Below, in pieces: positions 47,364 through 55,561 of a stretch of 64,000 bases of DNA. A program made the translations under genes and the position numbers. The notes below the pieces were generated by a model. That model did not search any database and was not told the DNA's origin. It saw only the letters and a program-made list of their open reading frames with translations. The stretch is taken from assembly GCA_017848965.1 (NCBI GenBank), contig JAFIHA010000040.1:18560-82559 (forward strand), in the 5' to 3' direction. Source of the DNA: Dechloromonas aromatica (nom. nud.). GTDB lineage: Bacteria; Pseudomonadota; Gammaproteobacteria; Burkholderiales; Rhodocyclaceae. Numbering within the stretch: position 1 is the stretch's first letter; the number at the start of each line of letters is the position of its first letter.

Positions 47364-48643
47364 TGCCCGCCTGCCCGGCCCTGCTTGTCGCCGCGCCCGC
47401 TTCCGGCCAGGGCAAGACCACCGTCACCGCCGCGCTGGCCCGCCTGCATGCGCGGCAGGGGCGGCGCGTCACCGTCTTCAAGTGCGGGCCGGATTTCCTC
47501 GATCCGCAGATTCATGCCTTCGCCAGCGGTCGACCGTGCCAGAACCTCGATCTCGGCATGTGCGGCGAGGACGACGCGCGTTGGCGACTGGCCCGCGCGG
47601 CGGCGGAGTCCGACCTGATCCTGGTCGAGGGCGTCATGGGGCTGTTCGACGGCAGGCCGTCGGCGGCCTACATCGCCGAGCGTTTCGCCATTCCGGTCAT
47701 GGCGCTGATCGACGCCGGGGCCATGGCCCAGACCTTCGGCGCCGTCGCGCACGGCCTGGCGACATACCGCCCGGCGCTGCCGTTTGGCGGCGTGCTCGCC
47801 AATCGTGTTGCCAGCCCGCGCCACGCCGCCATGCTCCAGGAAAGCCTGAAACCCGGCATGGGCTGGTTCGGTGCCCTGCCGAAGAGTGGCGACAGCCTGC
47901 CCGAGCGCCATCTTGGCTTGCTCCAGGCGGCCGAGATCGACGACCTCGCAAGCCGCCTCGACAAGCTGGCCGACGCGCTCGCCGCGAGTGCCACGGTCGA
48001 CTTGCCCAAAGCGGTAAATTTCACCGCCGCCCCGCCGCCGGCCCTGCCGCCCTTGCTTGCCGGCCGGCGCATCGCCATCGCCCGCGACGCGGCCTACGGC
48101 TTCATCTACCCGGCGAACCTGGAAACCCTGTTCGGGCTCGGCGCCGAATTGCGCTTCTTCTCGCCGCTGGCCGGCGATCCGCTGCCCGAGTGCGACGCCG
48201 TCTGGCTGCCCGGCGGCTACCCGGAACTGCACGCTACCGCGCTGAGCGCCAATGTCGGCCTGTGGCAGGCGCTGCACGCCCACGTCGACGCCGGCAAGCC
48301 GCTGCTCGCCGAGTGCGGCGGCATGATGAGCCTGTTCGAGGAAGTGGTGGACAAGGCCGGCCAGACGTACCGCTTCGCCGGTCTGCTGCCCGGGCGGGCG
48401 GTCATGCAGCCGCGCCTGGCGGCGCTCGGCACGCAGTTCGCCGACTTGCCGGAAGGCCGGCTGGCTGGCCACACCTTCCATTACTCGAAGAGCGAGACGC
48501 CGCTGTCGCCGCTGTGTCGCGCTGTCACTGCCGAAGGCCGCGAGGGCGAGGCGATCTTCCGCCGGCAGCGGCTGACCGCCTCCTACGTGCATTTCTATTT
48601 CCCGTCGCAGCCGCAGGCAGCGGCAGCGCTGTTTGGTGCTTGA
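47363..48643 (+). CDS. cobB: Cobyrinate a,c-diamide synthase
   Basis: CobB/CbiA amidotransferase of 426 residues. The N-terminal ATPase part begins LLVAAPASGQGKTTVTAAL and includes FKCGPDFLDP and LVEGVMGLFDG. The C-terminal class I glutaminase has its nucleophile in LAECGGMMSLFEE (about residue 317) and the catalytic histidine in GHTFHYSKSE. It amidates the a and c side chains. It ends the rightward B12 operon. Confidence 0.93.
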   Translation: MPACPALLVAAPASGQGKTTVTAALARLHARQGRRVTVFKCGPDFLDPQIHAFASGRPCQNLDLGMCGEDDARWRLARAAAESDLILVEGVMGLFDGRPSAAYIAERFAIPVMALIDAGAMAQTFGAVAHGLATYRPALPFGGVLANRVASPRHAAMLQESLKPGMGWFGALPKSGDSLPERHLGLLQAAEIDDLASRLDKLADALAASATVDLPKAVNFTAAPPPALPPLLAGRRIAIARDAAYGFIYPANLETLFGLGAELRFFSPLAGDPLPECDAVWLPGGYPELHATALSANVGLWQALHAHVDAGKPLLAECGGMMSLFEEVVDKAGQTYRFAGLLPGRAVMQPRLAALGTQFADLPEGRLAGHTFHYSKSETPLSPLCRAVTAEGREGEAIFRRQRLTASYVHFYFPSQPQAAAALFGA

Positions 48644-48741
48644 ATTTCCGGTTTTTTCGGATCGTCAATTAGCGTCACCCTGTTTTTTGGAAGGCGTTGG
48701 CTGCGTACAATGCCCCCACTTGTTCCCCAAAGGAGACATTC

Positions 48742-49614
48742 ATGAACAAATTCATCGCCATGGCGGCGGCCGTCATCCTCGGCCTGACGCTCAACATCAA
48801 CGACGCCGAAGCCAAACGCCTGGGTGGTGGTAGCTCGTTCGGCATGCAGCGCCAGGCCACGCCGCCGAGCCGTAACGTCCAGCAAGCGCCGCATCAGGCA
48901 CCCGCTGCGGCGCCGCAGGCGCAGCCGAAGCGCTCATGGATGGGGCCGATTGCCGGTCTCGCCGCCGGTCTCGGTCTGGCCGCGCTGGCTTCGCACTTCG
49001 GTTTCGGCGAAGGACTGGCCAACTTCATGATGATCGCCCTGCTGGCTTTCGCCGTGATCGCCGCCATCGGCTTCTTCATGCGCAAGAAGGCCGGCGCTCA
49101 GGCGCAGGGCATGCAGTACGCCGGCGCTGGTGCCAACTACGGCGGCCAGCCGGGCAATGTGGCGCGGCCGGATTTCACGCCGGCAGGTGGTTCGTCCTTC
49201 ACGTCGGCGGCCCAGGCCGTTGAATCGACTGGCGGCAACATTCCGGCCGACTTCGACGTCGAAGCCTTCGTGCGCAACGCCAAGGTCAATTTCATCCGCC
49301 TGCAGGCGGCCAACGATGCCGGCAACCTCGACGACATCCGTGAATTCACCGCGCCGGAAATGTTCGCCGAAATCAAGATGGCGATCGAGGAACGCAAGGG
49401 TGCCAGCCAGGAGACTGATGTCGTTCATCTCGATGCCCAGGTCATCGACGTCGTCGAGGAAGCCAGCCGTTACATTGTCAGCGTGCACTTCAGCGGCCAG
49501 ATCCGCGAGGAGCGTAACGGCCCGGTCGAGAATTTCTCGGAAATCTGGCACATGACCAAACCCCTCAGCGGCAACCGCGGCTGGGTCATCGCCGGCATCC
49601 AGCAAGTTCAGTAA
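48742..49614 (+). CDS. Tim44-like domain membrane protein
   Basis: 290 residues. A signal peptide spans residues ~1-24 (MNKFIAMAAAVILGLTLNIN). A Gln/Pro/Ala-rich linker and two hydrophobic segments follow (MGPIAGLAAGLGLAALASHF, FMMIALLAFAVIAAIGFFM). The C-terminal Tim44-like domain spans about 170-290 (FDVEAFVRNAKVNFIRLQAA, and ISVHFSGQIREE in variant form). The function of bacterial members is not established. AGGAG precedes the ATG, and a TACAAT -10-like hexamer lies at 48706-48711. It sits between the two convergent cobalamin operons and is not obviously part of either. Confidence 0.85.
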   Translation: MNKFIAMAAAVILGLTLNINDAEAKRLGGGSSFGMQRQATPPSRNVQQAPHQAPAAAPQAQPKRSWMGPIAGLAAGLGLAALASHFGFGEGLANFMMIALLAFAVIAAIGFFMRKKAGAQAQGMQYAGAGANYGGQPGNVARPDFTPAGGSSFTSAAQAVESTGGNIPADFDVEAFVRNAKVNFIRLQAANDAGNLDDIREFTAPEMFAEIKMAIEERKGASQETDVVHLDAQVIDVVEEASRYIVSVHFSGQIREERNGPVENFSEIWHMTKPLSGNRGWVIAGIQQVQ

Positions 49615-49639
49615 GCGCTGCCGCGCCAGGAGGCAAAAG

Positions 49640-49669
49640 CCGACCGGGGCCACCCGGTCGGTTTTTTTT
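49640..49669 (+). terminator. Terminator after the Tim44-like gene
   Basis: CCGACCGGG and CCCGGTCGG (49640-49661) with a 4-base loop, then eight Ts. Confidence 0.92.
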
Positions 49670-49672
49670 CGC

Positions 49673-50422
49673 TCAGGGATTCTCCGCCAGGGCGACGACA
49701 TCGCCGATGACGAGCAGGGCCGGCGGCGCGACCGCGTGGCGCCGGGCGACTTCCGGTAGCGTCGCCAGTGTCGCCGGATAGATCTTCTGGTTCGGCCAGG
49801 TGGCGCGGTAGATCAGCGCTGCCGGCGTCGTTCCGGGCAGCCCGTGCGCCTGCAACTGCCGGGCGATGATGTCGAGCCCCTTGACGCCCATGTAGATCGC
49901 GATCGTCTGCTGCGGCTGGGCGAGCGCCTGCCAGTTCAGGTCGATGCTGTGATCCTTGTAGTGTCCGGTGACGAAGACGCAGCTCTGGGCATGGTCGCGG
50001 TGCGTCAGCGGAAAGCCGAAGGCGGCAGCGGCGCCGAGTGCGGCGGTGATGCCGGGGACGATCTCGACTTCGATGCCGTGCTCGACGAGCAGCGCCATCT
50101 CCTCGCCGCCGCGCCCGAAAACGAAGGGATCGCCGCCTTTCAGCCGGACCACGCGGCGGCCGGCGCGGGCTAGGTCGAGCAGGCGCCGGCTGATTTCCTC
50201 CTGCGGCAGCGTGTGGTTGCCGGCCGATTTGCCGACGTAGATGCGCTCCACGGTCGACGGGCAGAAATCGACGATTTCCGGGCTGACCAGGTTGTCGTAG
50301 AGCATCACCTCGGCCTGCTGCAGGCGCCGGTAGGCCTTCAGCGTCAGCAGCTCGGGGTCGCCGGGGCCGGCGCCGATCAGCGCGACGCGCCCGGCCGGGA
50401 ATTCGCTACCGCGGCTCAACAT
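49673..50422 (-). CDS. cobA: Uroporphyrinogen-III C-methyltransferase
   Basis: SAM-dependent enzyme of 249 residues making precorrin-2, the first committed corrinoid step. SUMT signatures are VALIGAGPGDPELLTLKA at the start, VRLKGGDPFVFGRGGEE and EIVPGITAALGAAA. It lacks the siroheme-synthase CysG half. The ATG at 50422 overlaps the ferredoxin stop by 7 bp. It is the last gene of the leftward B12 operon. Confidence 0.93.
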   Translation of the reverse strand: MLSRGSEFPAGRVALIGAGPGDPELLTLKAYRRLQQAEVMLYDNLVSPEIVDFCPSTVERIYVGKSAGNHTLPQEEISRRLLDLARAGRRVVRLKGGDPFVFGRGGEEMALLVEHGIEVEIVPGITAALGAAAAFGFPLTHRDHAQSCVFVTGHYKDHSIDLNWQALAQPQQTIAIYMGVKGLDIIARQLQAHGLPGTTPAALIYRATWPNQKIYPATLATLPEVARRHAVAPPALLVIGDVVALAENP

Positions 50423-50790
50423 GCTTCGTCTCCGCCGCCGTTGCGGTGAAAGACCAGGTCTTCGACGACCGCGCCGCCCTTCAGGTGCTGCTCGACGATG
50501 CGGTCGATGTTCGCGTCGCTGATGTTGTAATACCAGACGCCGTCCGGCTGCACGGCGACAATCGGCCCGCCCTGGCAGGCAGCGACGCAGCCGGTGCGCG
50601 TGCGCTTGACCCGCGCTGGGCCGGCATCGACGCCGAGGCCGGCGGCGCGCAGCTTGCCTTGGAGCGCGTTGAACAGCGCTTCGCCCTCGCCGTTCTGCGT
50701 ACAGCGCGGGCCGGTGCACACCAGGATCTGCCGGCTGTAGTCGCGGATCTTCGGCTTGATGATCTCGCTCTCGTCGTGCTCAGCCTTCAA
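50416..50790 (-). CDS. (2Fe-2S) thioredoxin-like ferredoxin within the cob operon
   Basis: 124 residues. Four cysteines in the Shethna/thioredoxin-like ferredoxin pattern: CTGPRC in the N-terminal third, and CVAAC followed by QGGP in the middle. The best start is TTG at 50790, six bases after a perfect GAGGAGG; it overlaps cobJ by 11 bp. A longer frame upstream is a cobJ shadow. It is placed between cobJ and cobA, so an electron-transfer role in corrin synthesis is possible but unproven. Confidence 0.8.
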   Translation of the reverse strand: MKAEHDESEIIKPKIRDYSRQILVCTGPRCTQNGEGEALFNALQGKLRAAGLGVDAGPARVKRTRTGCVAACQGGPIVAVQPDGVWYYNISDANIDRIVEQHLKGGAVVEDLVFHRNGGGDEAC

Positions 50791-51766
50791 TTTCGGCCTC
50801 CTCGTTTTCCGGCGGCAGTTCGCTCTGCAATGCGGCGGCGATGTAGTCCTCCGGCAGGCCATAGTCGGCGGCCAGTTCGGCGGCGCTGCGGCCGCTCGCC
50901 TGGATCGTCGCCAGCCAGCCGTTGAGGCCGGTGGACAAGGAACGCCCGGCCTGTTCGCCGGCATGCGTGTTGCGCTCGCCGGCCTCCACCGCGTACTTGT
51001 TGGCGTAGCCGCGCGGCGTCACCATCAGGCCGTGCTTGATGAAGGTGTTGGAATTGCCGATCAGTACCGTCGACAGCATGCCGATCTCGGCCTCGGCCAT
51101 GCGCTCCAGCGTCGTCAGCTCGATGCGCTGCTTCGGGCGGTGGCCGGACTTGACGATGGCCACCGGCGTCTGCGGGTCGCGATGGCGCAGGAACAGGCGC
51201 TGCGCTTCGACGATCTGCTGCGTGCGCCGACCGCTCTTCGGGTTGTACAGCGCGACGACGAAATCGGCATAGGCCACCGCGTCGAGCCGGCGGGCGATGG
51301 TCGGCCAGGGCGTCAGCAGGTCGGACAGCGAAATGGCGCAGAAATCGTGGGTCAGCGGCGCACCGACCAGCGCCGCGCAGGTGTTGATCGCCGAGGCGCC
51401 GGGGACGATCTCGACCTCGATATCGGCGTCCGGCGTCCACCCGGCCTGGAACAGCACCTCGAAGGTCGGCCCGGCCATGCCGTAGACGCCGGCATCGCCC
51501 GAGGAAATCAGCGCCACCTTCTTGCCCTGGCGGGCGCGGTCGAGCGCTTCGACGGCGCGGTCCAGTTCTTCGGTCATCGACTTCTTGATCACCTCCTTGC
51601 CTTCGACCAGGTCGGCGATCAGGCGGATGTAGGTGACGTAGCCGATGATCGTGTCGGCCTCGGCAATCGCCGCGCGGGCGCGCGCCGTCAGGTGGTCGTG
51701 GCTGCCCGGGCCGAGGCCGACGAGCATGATCTTGCCTTGGGCGGCGGGATGGTCAGGTGCGTTCAT
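50780..51766 (-). CDS. cobJ: Precorrin-3B/cobalt-factor-III C17-methyltransferase with C-terminal extension
   Basis: 328 residues. The methyltransferase covers ~1-250: IMLVGLGPGSHDHLTARAR, SSGDAGVYGMAG, EIVPGASAINTCAALVGAPL and YNPKSGRR. Family members are usually about 240-260 residues. The extra ~75 at the C-terminus (AGRSLSTGLNGWLATIQASG, then ADYGLPEDYIAAAL) is helical. CobJ/CbiH methylates C17 with ring contraction. It overlaps cobE by 14 bp upstream and the ferredoxin by 11 bp downstream. Confidence 0.9.
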   Translation of the reverse strand: MNAPDHPAAQGKIMLVGLGPGSHDHLTARARAAIAEADTIIGYVTYIRLIADLVEGKEVIKKSMTEELDRAVEALDRARQGKKVALISSGDAGVYGMAGPTFEVLFQAGWTPDADIEVEIVPGASAINTCAALVGAPLTHDFCAISLSDLLTPWPTIARRLDAVAYADFVVALYNPKSGRRTQQIVEAQRLFLRHRDPQTPVAIVKSGHRPKQRIELTTLERMAEAEIGMLSTVLIGNSNTFIKHGLMVTPRGYANKYAVEAGERNTHAGEQAGRSLSTGLNGWLATIQASGRSAAELAADYGLPEDYIAAALQSELPPENEEAEIEG

Positions 51767-52157
51767 GGGGAATCCTGGCAATGGAGACGGTGGCGTTGCG
51801 GCCGTCCGGGCCGCGCAGCCGATGTTTTTCGATGAGTAGGTGACTTTTGTCGGCGCCGGCAGCGAGCAGCGCCGCCGCTTCCGAGACGGAAGGCGTGCCG
51901 GTGTACTTGCGTACCGTTTCCGACGGATTGGCCACGTCGACCGCGGCCAGTTCGCTGGCCGGGTAGAACAGCGCCGGCCAGCCGTGGCGGGCAATGACTT
52001 CAAGGAGGCCGGGTTCGTCGGCCTTGAGGTCGATACTGGCTGCCGCTCGCACGTCGGCCGGGGTACGTCCGCAGGCCGCGAGCGCTTCTTCGATGCAGCG
52101 GGCGATGGTGCTGGCGGGGGTGTTGCGGTCGCAGCCGAGGCCGAGGGTGATTTTCAA
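51753..52157 (-). CDS. cobE: CobE/CbiG C-terminal domain protein
   Basis: 134 residues matching the CbiG C-terminal/CobE domain: LGLGCDRNTPASTIARCIEE, then SIDLKADEPGLLEVIARHG and VSEAAALLAAGADKSHLL. The likely start is TTG at 52157 (MKITLGLGCDRN), with AAGGGA upstream. No ATG is available before the domain except in repeat-derived sequence. In many genomes this domain is fused to the C-terminus of CbiG. Here it is separated from cbiG by about 580 bp of tandem repeat. Confidence 0.82.
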   Translation of the reverse strand: MKITLGLGCDRNTPASTIARCIEEALAACGRTPADVRAAASIDLKADEPGLLEVIARHGWPALFYPASELAAVDVANPSETVRKYTGTPSVSEAAALLAAGADKSHLLIEKHRLRGPDGRNATVSIARIPHERT

Positions 52158-52244
52158 GATTTCGTTCCCTTCACCTGTGCCGAGCGGTGCGTGTCGGGCT
52201 GTAACGAGCGGCGTTCCGTTTCGACCGCCGTTTTCCGCCGTTGA

Positions 52245-52492
52245 CCGGCGTCTTCCTTTCTTTGCTTCGCCAAAGAAAGGAAGCAAAGAAAGGCGACCCC
52301 CACGTTCGCGCCGGGCCGTCGGCCCGGTTCCCTGCGCTGCTCGACCGGCCGGGCGGTTCGCAAAACTCGCCTGCGGCTCAAACATTGCGAACCGACTGCC
52401 CCCGGCCGGCCTGCGCTGCTCGGCGCTTGCGAGGGGGGAAGTGGCGCTCCGTGGTTGCGCATGCGGTGGTTTTTCATGGGCGATAGATCACG
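52245..52492. repeat. Tandem repeat unit, copy 1 (248 bp)
   Basis: Near-identical to the adjacent unit at 52494-52753, from CCGGCGT through CGATAGATCACG, with a period of 249 bp and a handful of substitutions. It contains a hairpin-forming CGGGCCGTCGGCCCG. No credible protein is encoded. Its last bases (minus strand CGTGATCTATCGCCC then ATGA) duplicate the final codons of cbiG. Confidence 0.9.
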
Positions 52493-52493
52493 C

Positions 52494-52753
52494 CCGGCGT
52501 CTCTCGCATTTTGCTTCGTCAAAAAACGGAAGCAAAAAAAGCTGACTCCTACGTTCGCGCCGGGCCGTCGGCCCGGTTCCCTGCGCTGCTCGACCGGCCG
52601 GGCGGTTCGCAAAACTCGCCTGCGGCTCGGACATTGCGAACCGACTGCCCCCGGCCGATCTGCGCTGCTCGGCGCTCGCGAGGGGGGAAGTGGCGCTCCG
52701 TGGCTGCGTATGCGGTTGCGCATGCGGTGGCCTTTCATGGGCGATAGATCACG
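52494..52753. repeat. Tandem repeat unit, copy 2 (260 bp), ending inside cbiG
   Basis: Same unit as copy 1 plus a 12-bp internal insertion, a short local duplication around TGCGTATGCGG/TTGCGCATGCGG. It overlaps the last 19 bases of cbiG (codons HVIYRP and stop). Confidence 0.9.
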
Positions 52754-53466
52754 TGGCGGCCGGCCAGTTGTGCGGCGTAGCTTGCCGGCATTGCCCGTTT
52801 GCTGATCCACAGTACGGCAGCGAAACGCTCGGGATCGACGTCTTCGAGACGGGCGAACAAGCTCACGTTGGCCGGCAGCGGGCCGTTGCGGCCGTTGGCG
52901 TGGTTTGCCCACCAGTCCGGCGAGCCGGCTTCCTGGATCAGGGCGACCGGCTCGTCGTTGACCATCGCCGCACTGCAGCGCACCAGTTCGTCGTGCGTGG
53001 CCTCGAAGGTCCAGCCGAGTTCGCGGCCGAGGATGTCGACGCCGATGGTTTCGCGCGCGTCGGACGCGGTGGTCAGCACTGCCTGGGCGCCGAGCGCGGC
53101 GGCGAGGTGGCCGGCCAACTGGTTGGCGCCGCCGAGGTGGCCGGAGAGGACCGGGATGGCGAACTTGCCGGCTTCGTCGATGACGACCACGGCCGGGTCG
53201 ACTTCCTTGCCCTTGAGATGCGGCGCGATCAGGCGGACGACGGCGCCGAGCGAGACGATGGCGACGATGCCGTCGAAGGCGGCGAACAGCGCCGGCACCT
53301 GCTCGCCGACCTTGCCGGCGTAACAGTGGGCGGCGCCGGGCGCGGCGGCGTCGGCTTCAGCACGGAATTTTTCCGGTGCGAACAGTTGTGCACCGGGAAG
53401 CGCAGCGACCACCCGGCCGGCCAGCGCGATGCCGTGTTTGGTGATGGAGACGACGGCAATCTTCAT
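52735..53466 (-). CDS. cbiG: Cobalt-precorrin-5A hydrolase CbiG (N-terminal and central domains)
   Basis: 243 residues that open the delta-lactone ring releasing acetaldehyde in the early-cobalt pathway. It starts MKIAVVSITKHGIALAGRV; the central signature is LSGHLGGANQLAGHLAAALG (near residue 118), then TTASDARETIGVDILG. It ends HVIYRP and stop, exactly where fused CbiG proteins continue into the CobE-like domain. The stop lies within a duplicated repeat unit. Confidence 0.9.
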   Translation of the reverse strand: MKIAVVSITKHGIALAGRVVAALPGAQLFAPEKFRAEADAAAPGAAHCYAGKVGEQVPALFAAFDGIVAIVSLGAVVRLIAPHLKGKEVDPAVVVIDEAGKFAIPVLSGHLGGANQLAGHLAAALGAQAVLTTASDARETIGVDILGRELGWTFEATHDELVRCSAAMVNDEPVALIQEAGSPDWWANHANGRNGPLPANVSLFARLEDVDPERFAAVLWISKRAMPASYAAQLAGRHVIYRP

Positions 53467-53498
53467 TTTTTGCTCATTTTTCCGGTCGACCGCAGGAT

Positions 53499-54281
53499 TT
53501 ACGCCACCGCCGCGACTTGGCGCTTGCGGCAGCCGCGGCGCAGTTCGCCGCGCACGCGTTTGGGGTTCTGCACCAGCAGCAGCGACAGGTAATTGACCTT
53601 CTCGCCCTTCAGGCTGGCGATGTCGCGGACGATGCGCTCCGCGGGCGAGCCGACTTTCTCGATGAACACCGAGGTCGCCAGCAGCTCGCGGCCTTCGAGC
53701 AGGTCGATGACCTCGTCGAGCAGCGGCTTCACTTTCAGCAGCGCCAGCGTGTCGAACTCGTCGAGCAGGTGGTTGATGACCTCAACGCCGTAGGCGGCCG
53801 GGATGATGGCGAAGGTTTCGTCTTCTTCGGCCAGCGTGACATCGGCGCTGGCGGCAGCGGCGGCGAAGGACGAGACGCCGGGAATGGTCTCGACCTCGAC
53901 TTCCGGAGCCAGTTCGCGCACGACGCGGGCGAGGTGGCCGAAGGTGGCGAAGGTCGAGGCGTCGCCTTCGACCAGGAAAACGAGGTCGCGCCCTTCGGCG
54001 AGCAGTTCGACGGTTTGCGTCGCGGCGCGCGCCCAGGCCTTGGCCAGGATCTCGGCGTCGCGCGTCATCGGGAAGACCAGTTCGACGGCGTCGGCCGGCA
54101 CGGCAATGCCGCCGCGCTCGACGATGGCCAGCGCGTAGGACAATTCCTCGGCCTTCTTCACCGGGTACAGCCAGCGCGCGCCGGATTGCAGCGCAGCCCA
54201 GGCGCGGCGGGTGATCAGTTCGGGGTCGCCGGGGCCGAGCGAGGCGCCGATGAGTTTGCCGTAGCATTTGGATTCGGTCAT
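53499..54281 (-). CDS. cobI: Precorrin-2/cobalt-factor-II C20-methyltransferase
   Basis: SAM-dependent methyltransferase of 260 residues, CobI/CbiL type: KLIGASLGPGDPELITRRAW, then VFLVEGDASTFATFGHLARV, VETIPGVSSFAAAAA and NYLSLLLV. The ATG at 54281 overlaps the cobL stop by 4 bp; an upstream in-frame start would lie in cobL. Confidence 0.9.
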   Translation of the reverse strand: MTESKCYGKLIGASLGPGDPELITRRAWAALQSGARWLYPVKKAEELSYALAIVERGGIAVPADAVELVFPMTRDAEILAKAWARAATQTVELLAEGRDLVFLVEGDASTFATFGHLARVVRELAPEVEVETIPGVSSFAAAAASADVTLAEEDETFAIIPAAYGVEVINHLLDEFDTLALLKVKPLLDEVIDLLEGRELLATSVFIEKVGSPAERIVRDIASLKGEKVNYLSLLLVQNPKRVRGELRRGCRKRQVAAVA

Positions 54282-55561
54282 GCGTTTTCCTTGTTCTGAA
54301 CCCAGGCGGTGACAATCCACACCGGGTTTTGTGCCGCCATGCGGTGCATGTCGAGTATCGGCTGGCTGCGGCTGGCTTGCAGTTGCACCACGTCCCAGCC
54401 GGCGCCGAGGGCCTTGAGCGTGCTCGTCGCCGTCGCCAGGTTTTCCAAGGTGACGAAATTCATCACCAGCCGGCCGCCGGGTTTCAAACGGGCGAGGATC
54501 AGGCGGATCAGTTCGTCCAGTTCGCCGCCGGAGCCGCCGATGAACACCGCGTCCGGGTCCGGCCAGGTGTCGAGCAGCGCCGGCGCCTTGCCTTCGCCCA
54601 GCGTGTAGTTGCCGATGCGGAAGCGCTCGGCGTTGGCGCGCGTGTTGGCGGCGTCGGCGGCGTTCTTCTCGATCGCCCAGACGTGACCCAGCGGCGCCAG
54701 CCCGGCGGCTTCGAGGCCGACCGAACCGGAACCGGCGCCGATGTCCCAGACCACACTGTCGGCCTTCAGCCGCAGTTTGGCCAGCGACAGCGCGCGCGCC
54801 TCCTGCTTGGTGATCAGGCCCTTTTCCGGCGAACGCTGGAGGTAGTCGAGGTCGTCGCGGCCGAAGACCGGCGCGGCGTCCGGCGAACGCTCAATCAGCA
54901 CGACGCTGGGGTCGGAAAATTGCCGATGGGCGACGTCGACCGCCGACAAATCGCAGGCCACCATTTCATCCGCCCGCAGCAAGCGGCTGGCCACCGACAG
55001 GCGGACTTCGTCGCCGTAGCCAGCGGTGATCAGCGCCCGCGCCAGCCGCGCCGGGTCGTTGTCCGGGCCGGTGAAGGCGAAAACGCGGCGGTTCAATGCG
55101 ACCGCCCGCAGCAAGGGGTAAAGCCCGTGCGCCGGCGTCGCGCCCCACTGCCATTCGCCGGCATCCTGGCTGTGGCAGGATGCGATGGCCACGTCCTGCC
55201 AGGGTTTCTGCCAGCGGGCGAAAGCGATCTGCAGTGTCGATGGCGCCGGCAACACGCGGACGCCGGCGCCGCCCAGCTGACCGAGCAGGTAGCCGCCAAT
55301 GCCGTGGCAGAGCGGGTCGCCGGTCGCCAGCACGGCGACCGTCCGGCCGGCAGCGCGCGCCTCGGCAATCCAGCCCGGCACACGCGCGAGCGCGCCGTCC
55401 ATGGCGCGCACTTCGGCGCCCGCCAACTGCGTTTTCAGCAAGTCGAGCGTGCGGCCGACGCCGATCACCAGCCCGGCGCCGCTCAGCGCCGTGCGGGCGG
55501 CGTCGCCGAGGCCGGCCCAGCCGTCGTCGAGGATGCCAACGATGAAAACCTCAGCACTCAT
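54278..55561 (-). CDS. cobL: Precorrin-6Y C5,15-methyltransferase (decarboxylating), CbiE-CbiT fusion
   Basis: 427 residues. The N-terminal CbiE-like methyltransferase (~1-205) has EVFIVGILDDGWAGL, VLATGDPLCHGIGGYL and VLPAPSTLQIAF. The C-terminal CbiT domain has the Rossmann SAM motif VVWDIGAGSGSVGLEAA near 270 and VFIGGSGGELDELI. It methylates C5 and C15 and removes the C12 acetate carboxyl. The ATG at 55561 shares a base with the cbiD stop (TGATG). Confidence 0.92.
   Translation of the reverse strand: MSAEVFIVGILDDGWAGLGDAARTALSGAGLVIGVGRTLDLLKTQLAGAEVRAMDGALARVPGWIAEARAAGRTVAVLATGDPLCHGIGGYLLGQLGGAGVRVLPAPSTLQIAFARWQKPWQDVAIASCHSQDAGEWQWGATPAHGLYPLLRAVALNRRVFAFTGPDNDPARLARALITAGYGDEVRLSVASRLLRADEMVACDLSAVDVAHRQFSDPSVVLIERSPDAAPVFGRDDLDYLQRSPEKGLITKQEARALSLAKLRLKADSVVWDIGAGSGSVGLEAAGLAPLGHVWAIEKNAADAANTRANAERFRIGNYTLGEGKAPALLDTWPDPDAVFIGGSGGELDELIRLILARLKPGGRLVMNFVTLENLATATSTLKALGAGWDVVQLQASRSQPILDMHRMAAQNPVWIVTAWVQNKENA

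Noticed and set aside
52245-52753. Repeat pair considered as a CRISPR array
   Set aside because: Units are about 250 bp in direct tandem with no short repeat-spacer alternation.
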